Positions 44,328 to 54,516 of a DNA stretch of 64,000 nucleotides are shown piece after piece. The notes under the pieces are model-generated. The model was not told the origin of the DNA. It did not search any database and saw only the letters and a list, made by a program, of their open reading frames with translations. Source of the stretch: Bacteroidales bacterium UBA6248 (GTDB taxonomy: Bacteria; Bacteroidota; Bacteroidia; Bacteroidales; Lentimicrobiaceae); assembly GCA_002441345.1 (NCBI GenBank), contig DJVU01000009.1, forward strand, positions 1 through 64,000, written 5' to 3'. The translations under genes and the position numbers were made by a program. Positions within the stretch are counted from its first letter, which is position 1. Each line of letters opens with the position of its first letter.

Positions 44328-47315
44328 ATGCAAGTATTCTTAAGGAGTATCGCAATATTTCTTTTTATGATACTGATACAGGTGTTTCCAGTATACGGAC
44401 AACATCCTGTTTTCAGGCATTTTACGGTTGATGATGGATTGCCAAGCACCGAGATTTTTCATGTTTATCAGGACTCGAAAGGTTATATCTGGCTTGCTAC
44501 CAATATGGGAGTTAGCCGGTATGACGGGTTGGAATTCAGGAATTTTTCCATTCAGGAGGGGCTTCCCGAGAATACGGTCTTCGAAATCTATGAAGATTAT
44601 GATGGAAGAATCTGGTTTATCGGATTCCCGTTTCAGCTGGCATACTTTAAAAATGGGAAAATAATTCAGTATGATTATAATATAAAATTAAGTGAATCAA
44701 TTAGTAAGCATGCTATACCGATCAAATATTCATTCCGGGTTGATACGGATAATACAGTTCATGCAGGCCTGCTATTTGAAGGTCTGATAAGTATTGATGC
44801 GAAGGGAGAAATTAGCAGATATGGAGATCTAAATCCGCCTGAACACTATACAGACCTTCTTGTGTGCGATGATCGGGTGTTAGTATCTCAGGGTGATACA
44901 ACCCAGGTATATCATCTTCGTTTGAATTCTGAGAAAGGGATTTTTTCTTTTAGACTTAGACCGGATCAAACTAAATTTTTTGACAGGCAGTTAATTGCTA
45001 TAAAGTATTTAAATGATTTTATTATATATTCACAAAATAATAGTTTGGCTATTTTTGAATATACAAAATTAATTCAACAGATTTATATAGATTCCAGAAT
45101 TTTAGGTATTAATGTTGATAGAATTGGGAATTTGTGGGTTGGTACAGAGAAGAATGGCGTAAAATGTTACCCTGACAGTGATCTCTCTTCTAAAACAGAC
45201 ATCCATTATCTAAAAGGATTATCCGTTTCTTCCGTTTTGCAGGATTCTGAATATGGAATGTGGTTTTCCACTCTTGATAACGGCCTCTTCTACCTTCCAT
45301 CCAATGGATTTATAGGATTTACTACGGATGATGGCTTGTCCAATAATAAAGTTAATAGCGTATTATTTAATTCAGGCAAAGTATATATTGGTACGAACGA
45401 TAATGTAATTAATATATTGACAGATGATAAGTTATATACCAAAGAATTGTCTTATAATAAAAAAAATAGGATACTTACATTAGCACCTGGGTTAAACAAA
45501 AGCATTTGGATTGGAACAAATGAATACTTGTATCTTATGGACAGTACAGGTGCTTTAAAAAAGTATATTAATAAAATCAGAGAAGATCTTAATGTTCAAA
45601 AGTATTTAATGGAAGCCGATGTTTTCAGTATTTTCTGTATGTGTGCGGCAAAGGATAGTAGTTTGTGGCTTGGCGGCGGGATTGGATTGTCGAAATTTAA
45701 AAATGGGAAAACATTGTATAATTCGTTATATAATGACTCATTAGGATTCAGGGCAACAGCTATTTATGAAAAGGCCAATGGCGATGTTTTAATAGGAACC
45801 AATACCGGTGTATTTGTTAAAACGGATAATGGAATTCAGGCATTTGATCCGGGTAATCAATTACTGAACAGTCGTATTACGGATATCGTTCAATACAACG
45901 ATAAACTTACCATTATTGCTACCAAAGGAGCTGGCGTATTTCTATACGGCTCCGGATCCGCCATTCAGGTTTCCAGGTTAAACGGACTTTCAAGCAATTC
46001 CGTTACCGCCTTGCATATAACCGGCAACCTGCTTTGGATTGCAACAAATTATGGTCTGAATATGTTAGACCTAGATGCCTTGATTGCCGGGCAGATAGAT
46101 ATTAATGTCTATAAAAAGGATCATGGACTGATTTCGAATGAAATCACCGATATCACAGGAGACCTGGAGAGAATGTACATTGCCACGAGCAGCGGCATGA
46201 CCATTTTCGATAGAAAAAATCACCAGCCTTACAATACCCCGCCCCCCGTTTATATAACAGATTTGCAGATTATGAAAAAGGATACGACATTGATCTCGGG
46301 GTATTCCTTACCATACAATCAGAATATCATTACCCTTAAATTTCATGGTATTTCCTATCGTGATGCCGGTCAACTAATATATCAATACAGGCTTAAGGGA
46401 TTGAATGAGAGCTGGTCACAGACAACCAATACGGAAGTGGAATATGCTTTTCTTCCGCCCGGAAAGTATATTTTTGAAGTTGTTGCCACAAGTACCAGCG
46501 GCATGCAAAGCATTCATCCGGCTGTTTTTTCGTTCGAAATCCGACAGCCGGTCTGGAGGCGGTGGTGGTTTATTGCCCTCCTGCTGATTTTTGGGATCCT
46601 GTTGTTCTATCTTTTTTATAATAACCGGATACGGTTGCTGCGAAAAGAGAATAATCTCAAAAATGATATTAACTGGTACAGGCAGCAAGCCCTTTCAAAG
46701 CAAATGGATCCCCATTTTGTTTTTAATACGCTGAACAGCATACAGTCGTATATTATTAAAAATGATCGTCTGTCTTCAACACAATATCTGTCGAAGTTCG
46801 CAAAGCTGATGCGTCTGATCCTGAATAATTCTCAAAAACAGGCCGTTCCTCTGCGCGATGAACTGGATGCACTCAGCCTCTACCTTGAACTTGAATCGCT
46901 TCGTTTTAATGAACGGTTTGAATATGCAATAATTGTTGATCCTGATGTCGACAAGGATGCTTGCTACATACCTGCATTCCTGATTCAACCTCTTGTCGAA
47001 AATGCCATCTGGCATGGGATTATGGGACTCAGCATCGCCGGCCGCATTGAAATAAGAATTTCTAAAGTCGCAGAAGGGAATCACCTGATATGCATGGTGC
47101 AGGACAATGGAATCGGTCGTAAAAAGTCGGAAGAGAACAAGCCGGTAAGCCCCGAATCCCGGAAATCCATCGGAATATCGTTAATTACGTCCCGATTGAA
47201 TCTGCTCAATAATTATTATGGTGTGGATATGAAACTGGTTTACACCGATCTGTACGATGAGCAAGGTAGAGCTGCAGGGACCCGCGTGGTTATTAACCTG
47301 CCCCTGATCTCCTGA
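44328..47315 (+). CDS. Sensor histidine kinase with periplasmic two-bladed-propeller domains (LytS-type kinase)
   Basis: 995 residues. Signal peptide about 1-24; Reg_prop repeats forming two beta-propellers (about 30-680, with repeated DSKGYIWLAT, YDGRIWFIG and GNLWVGTEKNGV-type units); a Y_Y_Y domain (about 680-745); one transmembrane helix (about 748-768); then a His_kinase domain with phospho-acceptor His796 in QMDPHFVFNTLNSI and ATPase motifs PLVENAIWHG and DNGIGR. No LytTR response regulator lies beside it, so its partner is elsewhere. The stretch 44,650-45,760 is clearly more AT-rich than the rest of the gene. It converges with the symporter gene with 2 bp between stops. Confidence 0.9.
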   Translation: MQVFLRSIAIFLFMILIQVFPVYGQHPVFRHFTVDDGLPSTEIFHVYQDSKGYIWLATNMGVSRYDGLEFRNFSIQEGLPENTVFEIYEDYDGRIWFIGFPFQLAYFKNGKIIQYDYNIKLSESISKHAIPIKYSFRVDTDNTVHAGLLFEGLISIDAKGEISRYGDLNPPEHYTDLLVCDDRVLVSQGDTTQVYHLRLNSEKGIFSFRLRPDQTKFFDRQLIAIKYLNDFIIYSQNNSLAIFEYTKLIQQIYIDSRILGINVDRIGNLWVGTEKNGVKCYPDSDLSSKTDIHYLKGLSVSSVLQDSEYGMWFSTLDNGLFYLPSNGFIGFTTDDGLSNNKVNSVLFNSGKVYIGTNDNVINILTDDKLYTKELSYNKKNRILTLAPGLNKSIWIGTNEYLYLMDSTGALKKYINKIREDLNVQKYLMEADVFSIFCMCAAKDSSLWLGGGIGLSKFKNGKTLYNSLYNDSLGFRATAIYEKANGDVLIGTNTGVFVKTDNGIQAFDPGNQLLNSRITDIVQYNDKLTIIATKGAGVFLYGSGSAIQVSRLNGLSSNSVTALHITGNLLWIATNYGLNMLDLDALIAGQIDINVYKKDHGLISNEITDITGDLERMYIATSSGMTIFDRKNHQPYNTPPPVYITDLQIMKKDTTLISGYSLPYNQNIITLKFHGISYRDAGQLIYQYRLKGLNESWSQTTNTEVEYAFLPPGKYIFEVVATSTSGMQSIHPAVFSFEIRQPVWRRWWFIALLLIFGILLFYLFYNNRIRLLRKENNLKNDINWYRQQALSKQMDPHFVFNTLNSIQSYIIKNDRLSSTQYLSKFAKLMRLILNNSQKQAVPLRDELDALSLYLELESLRFNERFEYAIIVDPDVDKDACYIPAFLIQPLVENAIWHGIMGLSIAGRIEIRISKVAEGNHLICMVQDNGIGRKKSEENKPVSPESRKSIGISLITSRLNLLNNYYGVDMKLVYTDLYDEQGRAAGTRVVINLPLIS

Positions 47316-47317
47316 TT

Positions 47318-48547
47318 CTAAATATTCAGCTTTTCTCCTTCCGATTTGGCAATTACCAATGCTGCACAGGTGTCACCATATACATTTACTGCAGTCCTGA
47401 ACATATCCAGGATACGGTCTACCGCCAGTATCAGTCCTATCCCTTCCAGGGGAAGTCCGACAGCATTCAGCACTATAGTCATCATTACAAGGCCTGCCAT
47501 CGGAATGCCCGCAGAACCTATGGCCGCCAGTAATGCTGTAATTACTATAATTAACTGCTGGCCAAAATTCAGGTCAATTCCGTATGCCTGAGCGATAAAC
47601 ATCACCGCAATGCATTCGTATAATGCTGTCCCGTTCATGTTGATGGTAGCCCCAAGGGGAAGTGTAAAACTCGAGATCTTGGATGATACCCCGTCTTTAC
47701 TCTCAACAGCTTCCATTGTAAGCGGAAGCGTTGCACTGGAAGATGATGTTGAAAATGCCGTCAGAAGCGGAACCGACATGTTCCGGAAATGCTTGAACGG
47801 ATTTATCCGCGTTGTAACCCATACGATAACGTGAAGGGTTATAAATGCATGAATGATTAGTGCGGAAAGCACCGTAAGCATATACAATCCCATGCTCGAT
47901 CCCAGCTGCATGATGGCAGACCGATCGCCTGCATATTTCGAAATAACCGATGCAATGATCGCAAAAACCCCGTAAGGCGTCAGCCTGATCACGGCCATGG
48001 TTACTTTCATCATAACGCCGAACACAGCGTCGAAAAAACGGTGTATTATCTGCTGACTGGAAGTTGAGGTGATATTGGTAAAAAATCCAAAAACCATGGA
48101 AAAGAAAATAACCGGAAGGATTTCTCCTTGAGCAAGGGAACGAAAAACGTTATCAGGAACGGCATTCAGCAGGAGTAGGCCGAGCGATTGATCCGCTGCC
48201 GGCAGGTAATCAACGGTTTCAGCCAATGCCAGATCGGCTCCGGTTCCGGGTCTGATCAGATTTACCAACAGAAGCCCGAGGGCAATGGCAAAAAAACTTG
48301 TGGAAAAGTAAAATCCTATGGTCTTTAGCCCAAGTCTGCCAAGACTCTCCGGAGTCCCAATGCCGGCAATTCCCGTGATAATTGAACTCATTATCAACGG
48401 TATAATGACCATTTTAAGCAACCTGAGGAATAAATCTCCAGCCCATGCAACCCAGGGCGTTAATTCCGGAAAGTAAACGCCAAAAAGAGTTCCTCCAGCC
48501 AGGGCAATCAGAATCTGCCAGTGTAGCGAAGGTGCTTTTATCTTCAT
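47318..48547 (-). CDS. Dicarboxylate/amino-acid:cation symporter (DAACS family)
   Basis: Inner-membrane importer of dicarboxylates or glutamate/aspartate with Na+ or H+, 409 residues. Hallmarks: the serine-rich hairpin FSTSSSSATLPLT, GATINMNGTALYE (usually NMDGT), AAIGSAGIPMAG and the helix-8 segment DRILDMFRTAVNVYGDTCAA. ATG 48547 gives the family's normal N-terminus and lies below a promoter element; a longer frame reaches 48739 but its 64 extra residues look non-coding. Confidence 0.94.
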   Translation of the reverse strand: MKIKAPSLHWQILIALAGGTLFGVYFPELTPWVAWAGDLFLRLLKMVIIPLIMSSIITGIAGIGTPESLGRLGLKTIGFYFSTSFFAIALGLLLVNLIRPGTGADLALAETVDYLPAADQSLGLLLLNAVPDNVFRSLAQGEILPVIFFSMVFGFFTNITSTSSQQIIHRFFDAVFGVMMKVTMAVIRLTPYGVFAIIASVISKYAGDRSAIMQLGSSMGLYMLTVLSALIIHAFITLHVIVWVTTRINPFKHFRNMSVPLLTAFSTSSSSATLPLTMEAVESKDGVSSKISSFTLPLGATINMNGTALYECIAVMFIAQAYGIDLNFGQQLIIVITALLAAIGSAGIPMAGLVMMTIVLNAVGLPLEGIGLILAVDRILDMFRTAVNVYGDTCAALVIAKSEGEKLNI

Positions 48548-48597
48548 GTATTGTCTGTTTTTATGAGCACTGGATGATGGCTTCAGCTTTTCTTTTG

Positions 48598-48605
48598 CAA
48601 ACATA
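48598..48605 (-). promoter_or_regulatory. -7 element (minus TATGTTTG) for the symporter
   Basis: CAAACATA on the plus strand, 51 bp before the ATG at 48547. Supports the shorter start. Confidence 0.5.
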
Positions 48606-48721
48606 CATAACCCCGGGGTTTTTTGTACCTTGTGACAGAAAGTTGTTTCTTTTTCAAGTCGTTTGCTGAAAACGGGGGATGGGCGTATGGTACCGGACTT
48701 GCATTTTCTTTCGGAATTATG

Positions 48722-48729
48722 TAGGTTTG
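48722..48729 (+). promoter_or_regulatory. -7 element TAGGTTTG for the BNR-repeat protein
   Basis: Exact TAnnTTTG match 19 bp before the ATG, with TTG (48699-48701) 20 bp upstream. Confidence 0.6.
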
Positions 48730-48748
48730 AATTCTTCAAATTTATCCA

Positions 48749-50311
48749 ATGGCCAAAGGCTTTTTACTCTTAGTCACAGTATTGTTGCTGCAAGCGAACG
48801 CGAGGGCTCAGTTTCCCAATATCCTAATCGGAACGCAGCGAACACCTAACGAACCATCCATTTGTATTGATCCCCGTAATCCCCAAAGTATGGTGGTTGG
48901 TGTAAACATTGATACGTATTATACTTCTTTCGACGAAGGCCACACCTGGAATGAAGCCCGGTTGTTTTCGAATGCATACGGTGTGTGGGGTGATCCGTGC
49001 ATCGTGGTGGATACAATGGGCTATTTCTATTTCTTTCACCTGTCGAATCCTCCCGGCCCCGCCTGGATTGATCAGATCGTTTGTCAGAGATCCGAAGATT
49101 ATGGTATATCCTGGACCGACGGAACCGGAATCGGACTCGACGGCACCAAAGCCCAGGATAAGGAGTGGGCAGTAGTAAATCCCTTCAATAATCACATCTA
49201 TGTTACCTGGACTCAATTCGATGCATACGGCAGTGCGGATCCCGCCGACAGCACAATTATACGCTTTTCCAAATCCGTAGATCAGGGGCTTACCTTTAGT
49301 GAACCGGTCCGGATAAATAAAGTAGCCGGCGATTGTATCGATAGCGATAATACGGTCGAAGGTGCCGTTCCTGCTGTCGGCCCCGAAGGTCAGATATATG
49401 TTTCGTGGTCGGGTCCTGAAGGAATCGTTTTTGACCGGTCATTCGACGAAGGAGAAACATGGCTCGACGACGATATCTTTGTAACGGATCAGCCGGGCGG
49501 ATGGGACTTCTCAATTCCGGGAATATTCCGGGCAAACGGGATGCCTGTAACCTGCTGCGATCTGAGCAACGGCCCCAATCGCGGAACCATTTACATCAAC
49601 TGGAGCGATCAGCGCAACGGAACCGATGATACCGATGTATGGCTCGTGAAATCAACGGACCTTGGTTCAACCTGGAGCCAGCCCGTAAGGGTTAACGACG
49701 ATAAACCCGGCAAACATCAGTTTTTTACCTGGATGACTGTGGATCAGTCGGATGGAAGACTATGGTTTGTTTTTTACGATCGGCGTGAACAGGAAGATGC
49801 CGGTACAGATGTTTATGTGGCATATTCGGTCGATGGAGGTGAAACGTTTGTCAATTTAAAGGTTAGTGAAGAGCCCTTTGTGCCGACTTCCAATATCTTC
49901 TTCGGCGATTATACCAGTATAGCCGCAGTAGATGGAATTGTAAGACCGGTCTGGACCCGCCTGCATGAAAATCAGTTGTCAATGTGGACAGCCATTATGA
50001 ATGATGTAATACCAGCTGTAAAAGAACCGGATCCCGATGCCCCTGTGGCCGGTCTGAAGGCTGTCCCTAATCCTTTTAATGAGGCTGCAGCCATATCTTT
50101 CCGGCTTCGCGACGACAACTTCGTGAGCCTTGATCTGTATGATCTTATGGGACGGAAACTGGCTTCGCTGATCGATCATCAATTTTTACCGGCTGGCAAA
50201 TACGTTGAATATCTTAATCTTCAATCGCATGGAATTCCAGCCGGAGTGTATATGCTCAGGCTGATAAGCCCTGCCGGACAATCGTCGTATAAAATCGTTT
50301 TTTCCGGATGA
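48749..50311 (+). CDS. T9SS-secreted BNR/Asp-box (sialidase-fold) protein
   Basis: 520 residues. Signal peptide about 1-20 (ANARAQ), then a beta-propeller with at least six Asp boxes of the S-x-D-x-G-x-T-W type: SFDEGHTW, SEDYGISW, SVDQGLTF, SFDEGETW, STDLGSTW and SVDGGETF. The T9SS sorting domain is at about 430-520 (AVPNPFNEAAAISF ... GIPAGVYMLRLIS). The arginine triad of true sialidases is not evident, so it could be a non-catalytic or different surface protein. It stands alone; the TetR gene follows 87 bp later. Confidence 0.88.
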   Translation: MAKGFLLLVTVLLLQANARAQFPNILIGTQRTPNEPSICIDPRNPQSMVVGVNIDTYYTSFDEGHTWNEARLFSNAYGVWGDPCIVVDTMGYFYFFHLSNPPGPAWIDQIVCQRSEDYGISWTDGTGIGLDGTKAQDKEWAVVNPFNNHIYVTWTQFDAYGSADPADSTIIRFSKSVDQGLTFSEPVRINKVAGDCIDSDNTVEGAVPAVGPEGQIYVSWSGPEGIVFDRSFDEGETWLDDDIFVTDQPGGWDFSIPGIFRANGMPVTCCDLSNGPNRGTIYINWSDQRNGTDDTDVWLVKSTDLGSTWSQPVRVNDDKPGKHQFFTWMTVDQSDGRLWFVFYDRREQEDAGTDVYVAYSVDGGETFVNLKVSEEPFVPTSNIFFGDYTSIAAVDGIVRPVWTRLHENQLSMWTAIMNDVIPAVKEPDPDAPVAGLKAVPNPFNEAAAISFRLRDDNFVSLDLYDLMGRKLASLIDHQFLPAGKYVEYLNLQSHGIPAGVYMLRLISPAGQSSYKIVFSG

Positions 50312-50398
50312 TGCGGAAAGAGAGTACCGCAATGAATGCAATGATTTTGTATTTTCGCAGGCTGACACGTCCTCTGTCATTTCAAATATTGCTTGTGA

Positions 50399-51016
50399 AT
50401 GGAAGATAACCTGAGGAAAATCCTCTCAGATGCCCGTGAATTGTCGATAAAATTCGGCATCGGGAATATTAATATCGATTTCATTGCCAATAAGCTGGAA
50501 ATTTCCAAAAGCCAGCTGGAATCATATTTTACAGGCGATGAAGACCTGATTGACCGAATACTGGAATCGGAGCGGAATTCTTTTAAGGCAATTTTTGATG
50601 AAAATAATTTTGAGGATGTCAATGCCATTGAAATTCTCATGATTGTCAGTCAGGCTCTTAACAGCCGTTTTTTTGATCTTACCCCCTCAGTCACCAACGA
50701 TCTGAAACAGCTCTATCCCGAACTATACCAGCATCATCTCGAACAGCGGGTTGAATTCATCTTTGAAAAGATGAAAGTTAATATCGAAAAGGGAATTCGT
50801 CAGGAAGTATACCGTGAAGACCTTAGTATTGAGTTGATGGCCAGACTTTACATCAGCCGTCTTTACGACCTTCATAATCCCGATTTCTTTCCTCCCGACA
50901 GGTTCTCCTTTAAAGTTCTCTACGAAGTAATGATTGATAGCTTTATTCGTGGAATTGCAAACGAAGAAGGACTGAGTCAATACAAAAAGCTGAGAAAAGT
51001 ATATAAAATGTGCTAA
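50399..51016 (+). CDS. TetR/AcrR-family transcriptional regulator
   Basis: 205 residues. The N-terminal helix-turn-helix reads FGIGNINIDFIANKLEISKSQLESYF (in parts: FGIGNINIDFIA and NKLEISKSQLESYF), the TetR arrangement though with a weaker second helix than usual. The rest is helical and would bind a ligand or dimerise. The regulated gene is not obvious; dus follows 80 bp downstream and an FtsX-like permease lies beyond it on the other strand. Confidence 0.78.
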   Translation: MEDNLRKILSDARELSIKFGIGNINIDFIANKLEISKSQLESYFTGDEDLIDRILESERNSFKAIFDENNFEDVNAIEILMIVSQALNSRFFDLTPSVTNDLKQLYPELYQHHLEQRVEFIFEKMKVNIEKGIRQEVYREDLSIELMARLYISRLYDLHNPDFFPPDRFSFKVLYEVMIDSFIRGIANEEGLSQYKKLRKVYKMC

Positions 51017-51096
51017 CCCCCTGATATCCGGGAGCCCGGCGCCTGAACATTTTTTTAGCGCATTTTGTTATTCCTGCCACATCAAAGCTGAAGCAG

Positions 51097-52080
51097 TTGT
51101 CTGATTTCTGGAAAGACCTTACCCGTCCCTTTTTCTTACTGGCCCCAATGGAAGACGTTACCGATACTGTTTTCAGGGAGCTTGTTATGTCGGTGTCGTC
51201 GGGAAGTCACCTTAGGGTGCTTTTTACTGAGTTTACCTCTGTCGATGGTATTTGTCACCCCAAAGGCCGCGATGCCGTTATTCACAGACTCATGGTAAAT
51301 GCCTCTGAACGTAAAATCCTAAGTGAACTTAACGCCAGACTCGTTGTGCAGATTTGGGGAAATGATCCTGAAAAATTCTTTGAAGCCAGCCGTTTTATTA
51401 AAGATAATTTTTGGTTTGATGGGATTGATATCAATATGGGCTGCCCGGCAGAAAAAATCGTGAAGCAGGGCTCCTGTTCGGCTCTTATCGGACAGCACAC
51501 CCGCGTAAGTGAGATCATTCAGGCTGTGCGTGAAAGCTCAGGAATGCCTGTAAGTGTGAAGACACGGACCGGACTCAGAGAACATGCCACCGAATCGTGG
51601 ATAAGCCATTTGTTGCAATGTAAGCTTTCTGCAATCACGCTTCATGCAAGAACACAACGTATGATGTCGCTTAAACCGGCCGAATGGGACCAGATTGCTC
51701 TTGCCGTAAAATTGCGTAATTCAATAGCTCCGGAAGTAAAGCTGATTGGGAATGGCGATGTTGCTGATACACAGCATGGCCTGAAATTGATCGAAAGCAC
51801 CGGCGCCGACGGAGCAATGATTGGCCGGGGAATATTTTCAGATCCCTGGTTTTTTAATAGCACCAGTCACGAACGCAATATGCAGGAAAAACTTCATCTT
51901 CTCCGGAAACATATCATCCTTTTCAGCGGGACCTGGCCGGAAGGACGAAATTTCAATATCCTGAAGCGCTTTTTTAAAATTTATGTTCATGGTTTCGACG
52001 GAGCAGCAGCCTTAAGGGCTCAGCTGATGGAAACAAGCCGGCCTGAAACCGCCATTCAGATTATTGATGAATACCTCTAG
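51097..52080 (+). CDS. tRNA-dihydrouridine synthase
   Basis: FMN enzyme reducing uridines in the tRNA D-loop, 327 residues. LAPMEDVTDTVFREL is the Dus N-terminal signature, Cys116 in NMGCPAEKIVKQG is the catalytic cysteine, and VKTRTG, TLHARTQ and GNGDV follow in family order. No ATG lies upstream in frame: the start used is TTG at 51097. Which Dus subgroup cannot be said. It may share a transcript with the TetR gene. Confidence 0.9.
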   Translation: MSDFWKDLTRPFFLLAPMEDVTDTVFRELVMSVSSGSHLRVLFTEFTSVDGICHPKGRDAVIHRLMVNASERKILSELNARLVVQIWGNDPEKFFEASRFIKDNFWFDGIDINMGCPAEKIVKQGSCSALIGQHTRVSEIIQAVRESSGMPVSVKTRTGLREHATESWISHLLQCKLSAITLHARTQRMMSLKPAEWDQIALAVKLRNSIAPEVKLIGNGDVADTQHGLKLIESTGADGAMIGRGIFSDPWFFNSTSHERNMQEKLHLLRKHIILFSGTWPEGRNFNILKRFFKIYVHGFDGAAALRAQLMETSRPETAIQIIDEYL

Positions 52081-52095
52081 CATTCCCGGGTAGTA

Positions 52096-54516
52096 TTACT
52101 CATACTTAATAGAATTTACCGGATTGGCCGACGCTGCTTTAATGGCATGAAAGCTGACCGATCCCAAAGTAACAAGCAGTGAGATGGCTCCGGCCAGCAG
52201 AAAAGTAGCAATACCGGGATTTATATGGTAAGCAAAATTGTCGAGCCACCTGTCGAGAAAGTACCAGGAAACCGGGGTTGCAATTACAAAAGCCACAGCC
52301 ATTAACAGAAGCGACTCTTTGTACAGCATCCGGAGGACTGTAGCAACCGAGGCTCCCAGAACCTTGCGTATTCCGATCTCCTTTGACCGCTGAGAAGCTG
52401 TAAATGAGGAAAGCCCGACAAGTCCGAGTAAAGCAATGAAAATTGAAAGCACTGAAAAAACCATAAAGACTTTCCCTACCCGTTTTTCAGCAGTGTATAG
52501 TTCGTCGTAGCTTTCATCAAGAAAGAAATAATCGAACGGTCGATTGGTTCCCGATATTTCCCATTTATTTCTGATGAAGTCAATGGCTCCCGTTTTAAAT
52601 CCGGGCTTTATTCGCACCGAAAGAAGGTTCATCGGGAATTCAGGGATAAAGAGAATAACTGGCTCTACCTTATTGTGTAGCGATTTGAAATTAAAATCCT
52701 TAACTACTCCGATTACTTTCATCATCCGCCCTCCGCTTCCGTCGAGTTCAAAGTTGTAGTGTATCTTCTTACCCAGTGCATCTTTTCCCCATCCCAATGA
52801 TTGAGCACAGGTTTCGTTAATGATAACTGCTTCAAGCCGGTCGGTTCCCATGTCCTTGCTGAAACTTCTTCCTTCAATGAATTCCAGTCCAAGTAATTCA
52901 GGGTACTCATAATTGCATGGAATCAGATTTAACGCGTATTCCTGCATCTTGTCTTCTTTTTCCACGCGCATGACCTGAATCCCGTTTCTGCCCCCGGGGA
53001 TGCCGGCCGAAAGTCCTGCATTGATAACGCCCGGGTATTGAAGCAATTCATTTCTGAACGATTCCATTCTGTTAAGAAATGCCGTGTCCTGGACTTCAAT
53101 TACCATTAGATTCTCCTTTTCAAATCCAAGGCTTGCCGTTCTCATGAAGTGAATCTGGGAGTATATTACCAGAGTCCCGGTTATCATCGAAACAGAGATA
53201 ATCAGCTGAATGGTAACCAAACCCTTTCGCATCCACGAACCCTTACTGCCTGCATGAACCCGCCCTTTCAGAACTGTGGCCGGCTGAAAGGATGAAAGAA
53301 ATAAAGCAGGATAAGTTCCCGACAGAAGGCCGGTAAAAAGGGCAATGAGAAACATGCCTGTAAACAGGGTTAAGCTCCCGATAATACTGAATGACAGCTG
53401 CTTACCCGAAATATCGTTAAACACCGGAAGCAATAATTGCATCAGCGCCAGCGAAATAAAAAATGAAATGAATGCCAGTATCAGGCTTTCACTTATAAAC
53501 TGTCGCGCAAGCTGGCCGCGGTTTGCTCCGACTACTTTGCGCAATCCCACTTCCCTGGCTCTGGCTGATGCCCTGGCTGTAGCCAGATTCATGTAGTTGA
53601 TCGACGCCAGCACCAGAATCATTACCCCGATGATCCCCAGTACATAAACATATATAAGATTCCCAACTGGCAGATCACCGGCAAGTCTGGATGTGTGATG
53701 GACGTTGTCGATACGGGTTGCCATCAGTGCGAAACTTCCGTTGATCTGATCTCCGATTTCACGCATGTACTTTTCGTACACGGCAGGAAATTTTGATAAA
53801 AGAGCGTTTATATCCGAGCCTTCATTGAGCAGAATGTAAGAGTAAACGCCCACATTCCAGAACATTCCGGGCTCCATACTTCTGAATCGCTCTTCTCCTA
53901 CAAGACCGGCAAGCGTTTCCATTGAAAGAAGGATGTCGAATTTCAGATGGGTGTTATCGGGCAGGTCACGAAAAACCCCGCTCACTTTATAATTTCGTCC
54001 GCTGCCTGTAGTTACCGTCTTTCCATACGCATGATCAGAGCCAAAGTACTTCCTGGCTGTGGTTTCACTCATTATCAGTGTGAAAGGCTCTGTTAACGCA
54101 TGGTCCGGGTTTCCTTCCGAAAAGCTGAGCGAAAACATACCCGGAGCGGTGGAGTCGGCAAAATAGTTCTGACGTTCAATAAATTCCTTGTCGTCGTATC
54201 TTAAAATGAGATTATCGTTTGGTGCAAATCTGCAAAACATTTGAACATCCGGAAATTCCAGCTTCAGGGCTGGTGCCATCGCTACAGAACTTACGGCAAA
54301 CCGATCGTGCTTATTATTGATTGAAAAATCGCCTTCCAGCCTGTAAATTCGTTTGTAATCGTCATAATGCCTGTCATAACCCAGCTCATCGTTAATGTAT
54401 AGCAGAATGAAAAAAGCTGCCGTGATGCCCAGCGAAAGTCCCAGAATGTTGATTAAGGTGTAACCCTTGTTGCGAGAAAAGTTCCGGAATGCACTTTGTA
54501 TGTAATTGCTGACCAT
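52096..54516 (-). CDS. FtsX-like ABC transporter permease (MacB type)
   Basis: 806 residues with two FtsX-type halves. An N-terminal helix (RNKGYTLINILGLSLGITAAFF) is followed by a MacB-like periplasmic domain (about 50-285), three helices near 290-430, a second periplasmic domain (about 445-670) and three more helices. RAREVGLRKVVGANR and RSKEIGIRKVLGAS are the paired loops of this family. No ATPase gene is adjacent. Bacteroidetes carry many such permeases, often with unknown substrates. ATG 54516 is preferred to the upstream TTG at 54537. Confidence 0.88.
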   Translation of the reverse strand: MVSNYIQSAFRNFSRNKGYTLINILGLSLGITAAFFILLYINDELGYDRHYDDYKRIYRLEGDFSINNKHDRFAVSSVAMAPALKLEFPDVQMFCRFAPNDNLILRYDDKEFIERQNYFADSTAPGMFSLSFSEGNPDHALTEPFTLIMSETTARKYFGSDHAYGKTVTTGSGRNYKVSGVFRDLPDNTHLKFDILLSMETLAGLVGEERFRSMEPGMFWNVGVYSYILLNEGSDINALLSKFPAVYEKYMREIGDQINGSFALMATRIDNVHHTSRLAGDLPVGNLIYVYVLGIIGVMILVLASINYMNLATARASARAREVGLRKVVGANRGQLARQFISESLILAFISFFISLALMQLLLPVFNDISGKQLSFSIIGSLTLFTGMFLIALFTGLLSGTYPALFLSSFQPATVLKGRVHAGSKGSWMRKGLVTIQLIISVSMITGTLVIYSQIHFMRTASLGFEKENLMVIEVQDTAFLNRMESFRNELLQYPGVINAGLSAGIPGGRNGIQVMRVEKEDKMQEYALNLIPCNYEYPELLGLEFIEGRSFSKDMGTDRLEAVIINETCAQSLGWGKDALGKKIHYNFELDGSGGRMMKVIGVVKDFNFKSLHNKVEPVILFIPEFPMNLLSVRIKPGFKTGAIDFIRNKWEISGTNRPFDYFFLDESYDELYTAEKRVGKVFMVFSVLSIFIALLGLVGLSSFTASQRSKEIGIRKVLGASVATVLRMLYKESLLLMAVAFVIATPVSWYFLDRWLDNFAYHINPGIATFLLAGAISLLVTLGSVSFHAIKAASANPVNSIKYE

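Noticed and set aside
48548..48739. A 64-residue N-terminal extension of the dicarboxylate symporter
   Set aside because: The extension has no family similarity and overlaps the gene's own promoter element; the ATG at 48547 gives the normal N-terminus.
48749..50311. Calling the BNR-repeat protein a sialidase
   Set aside because: Asp boxes alone give the fold; the arginine triad and the Tyr/Glu pair of sialidases were not identified.
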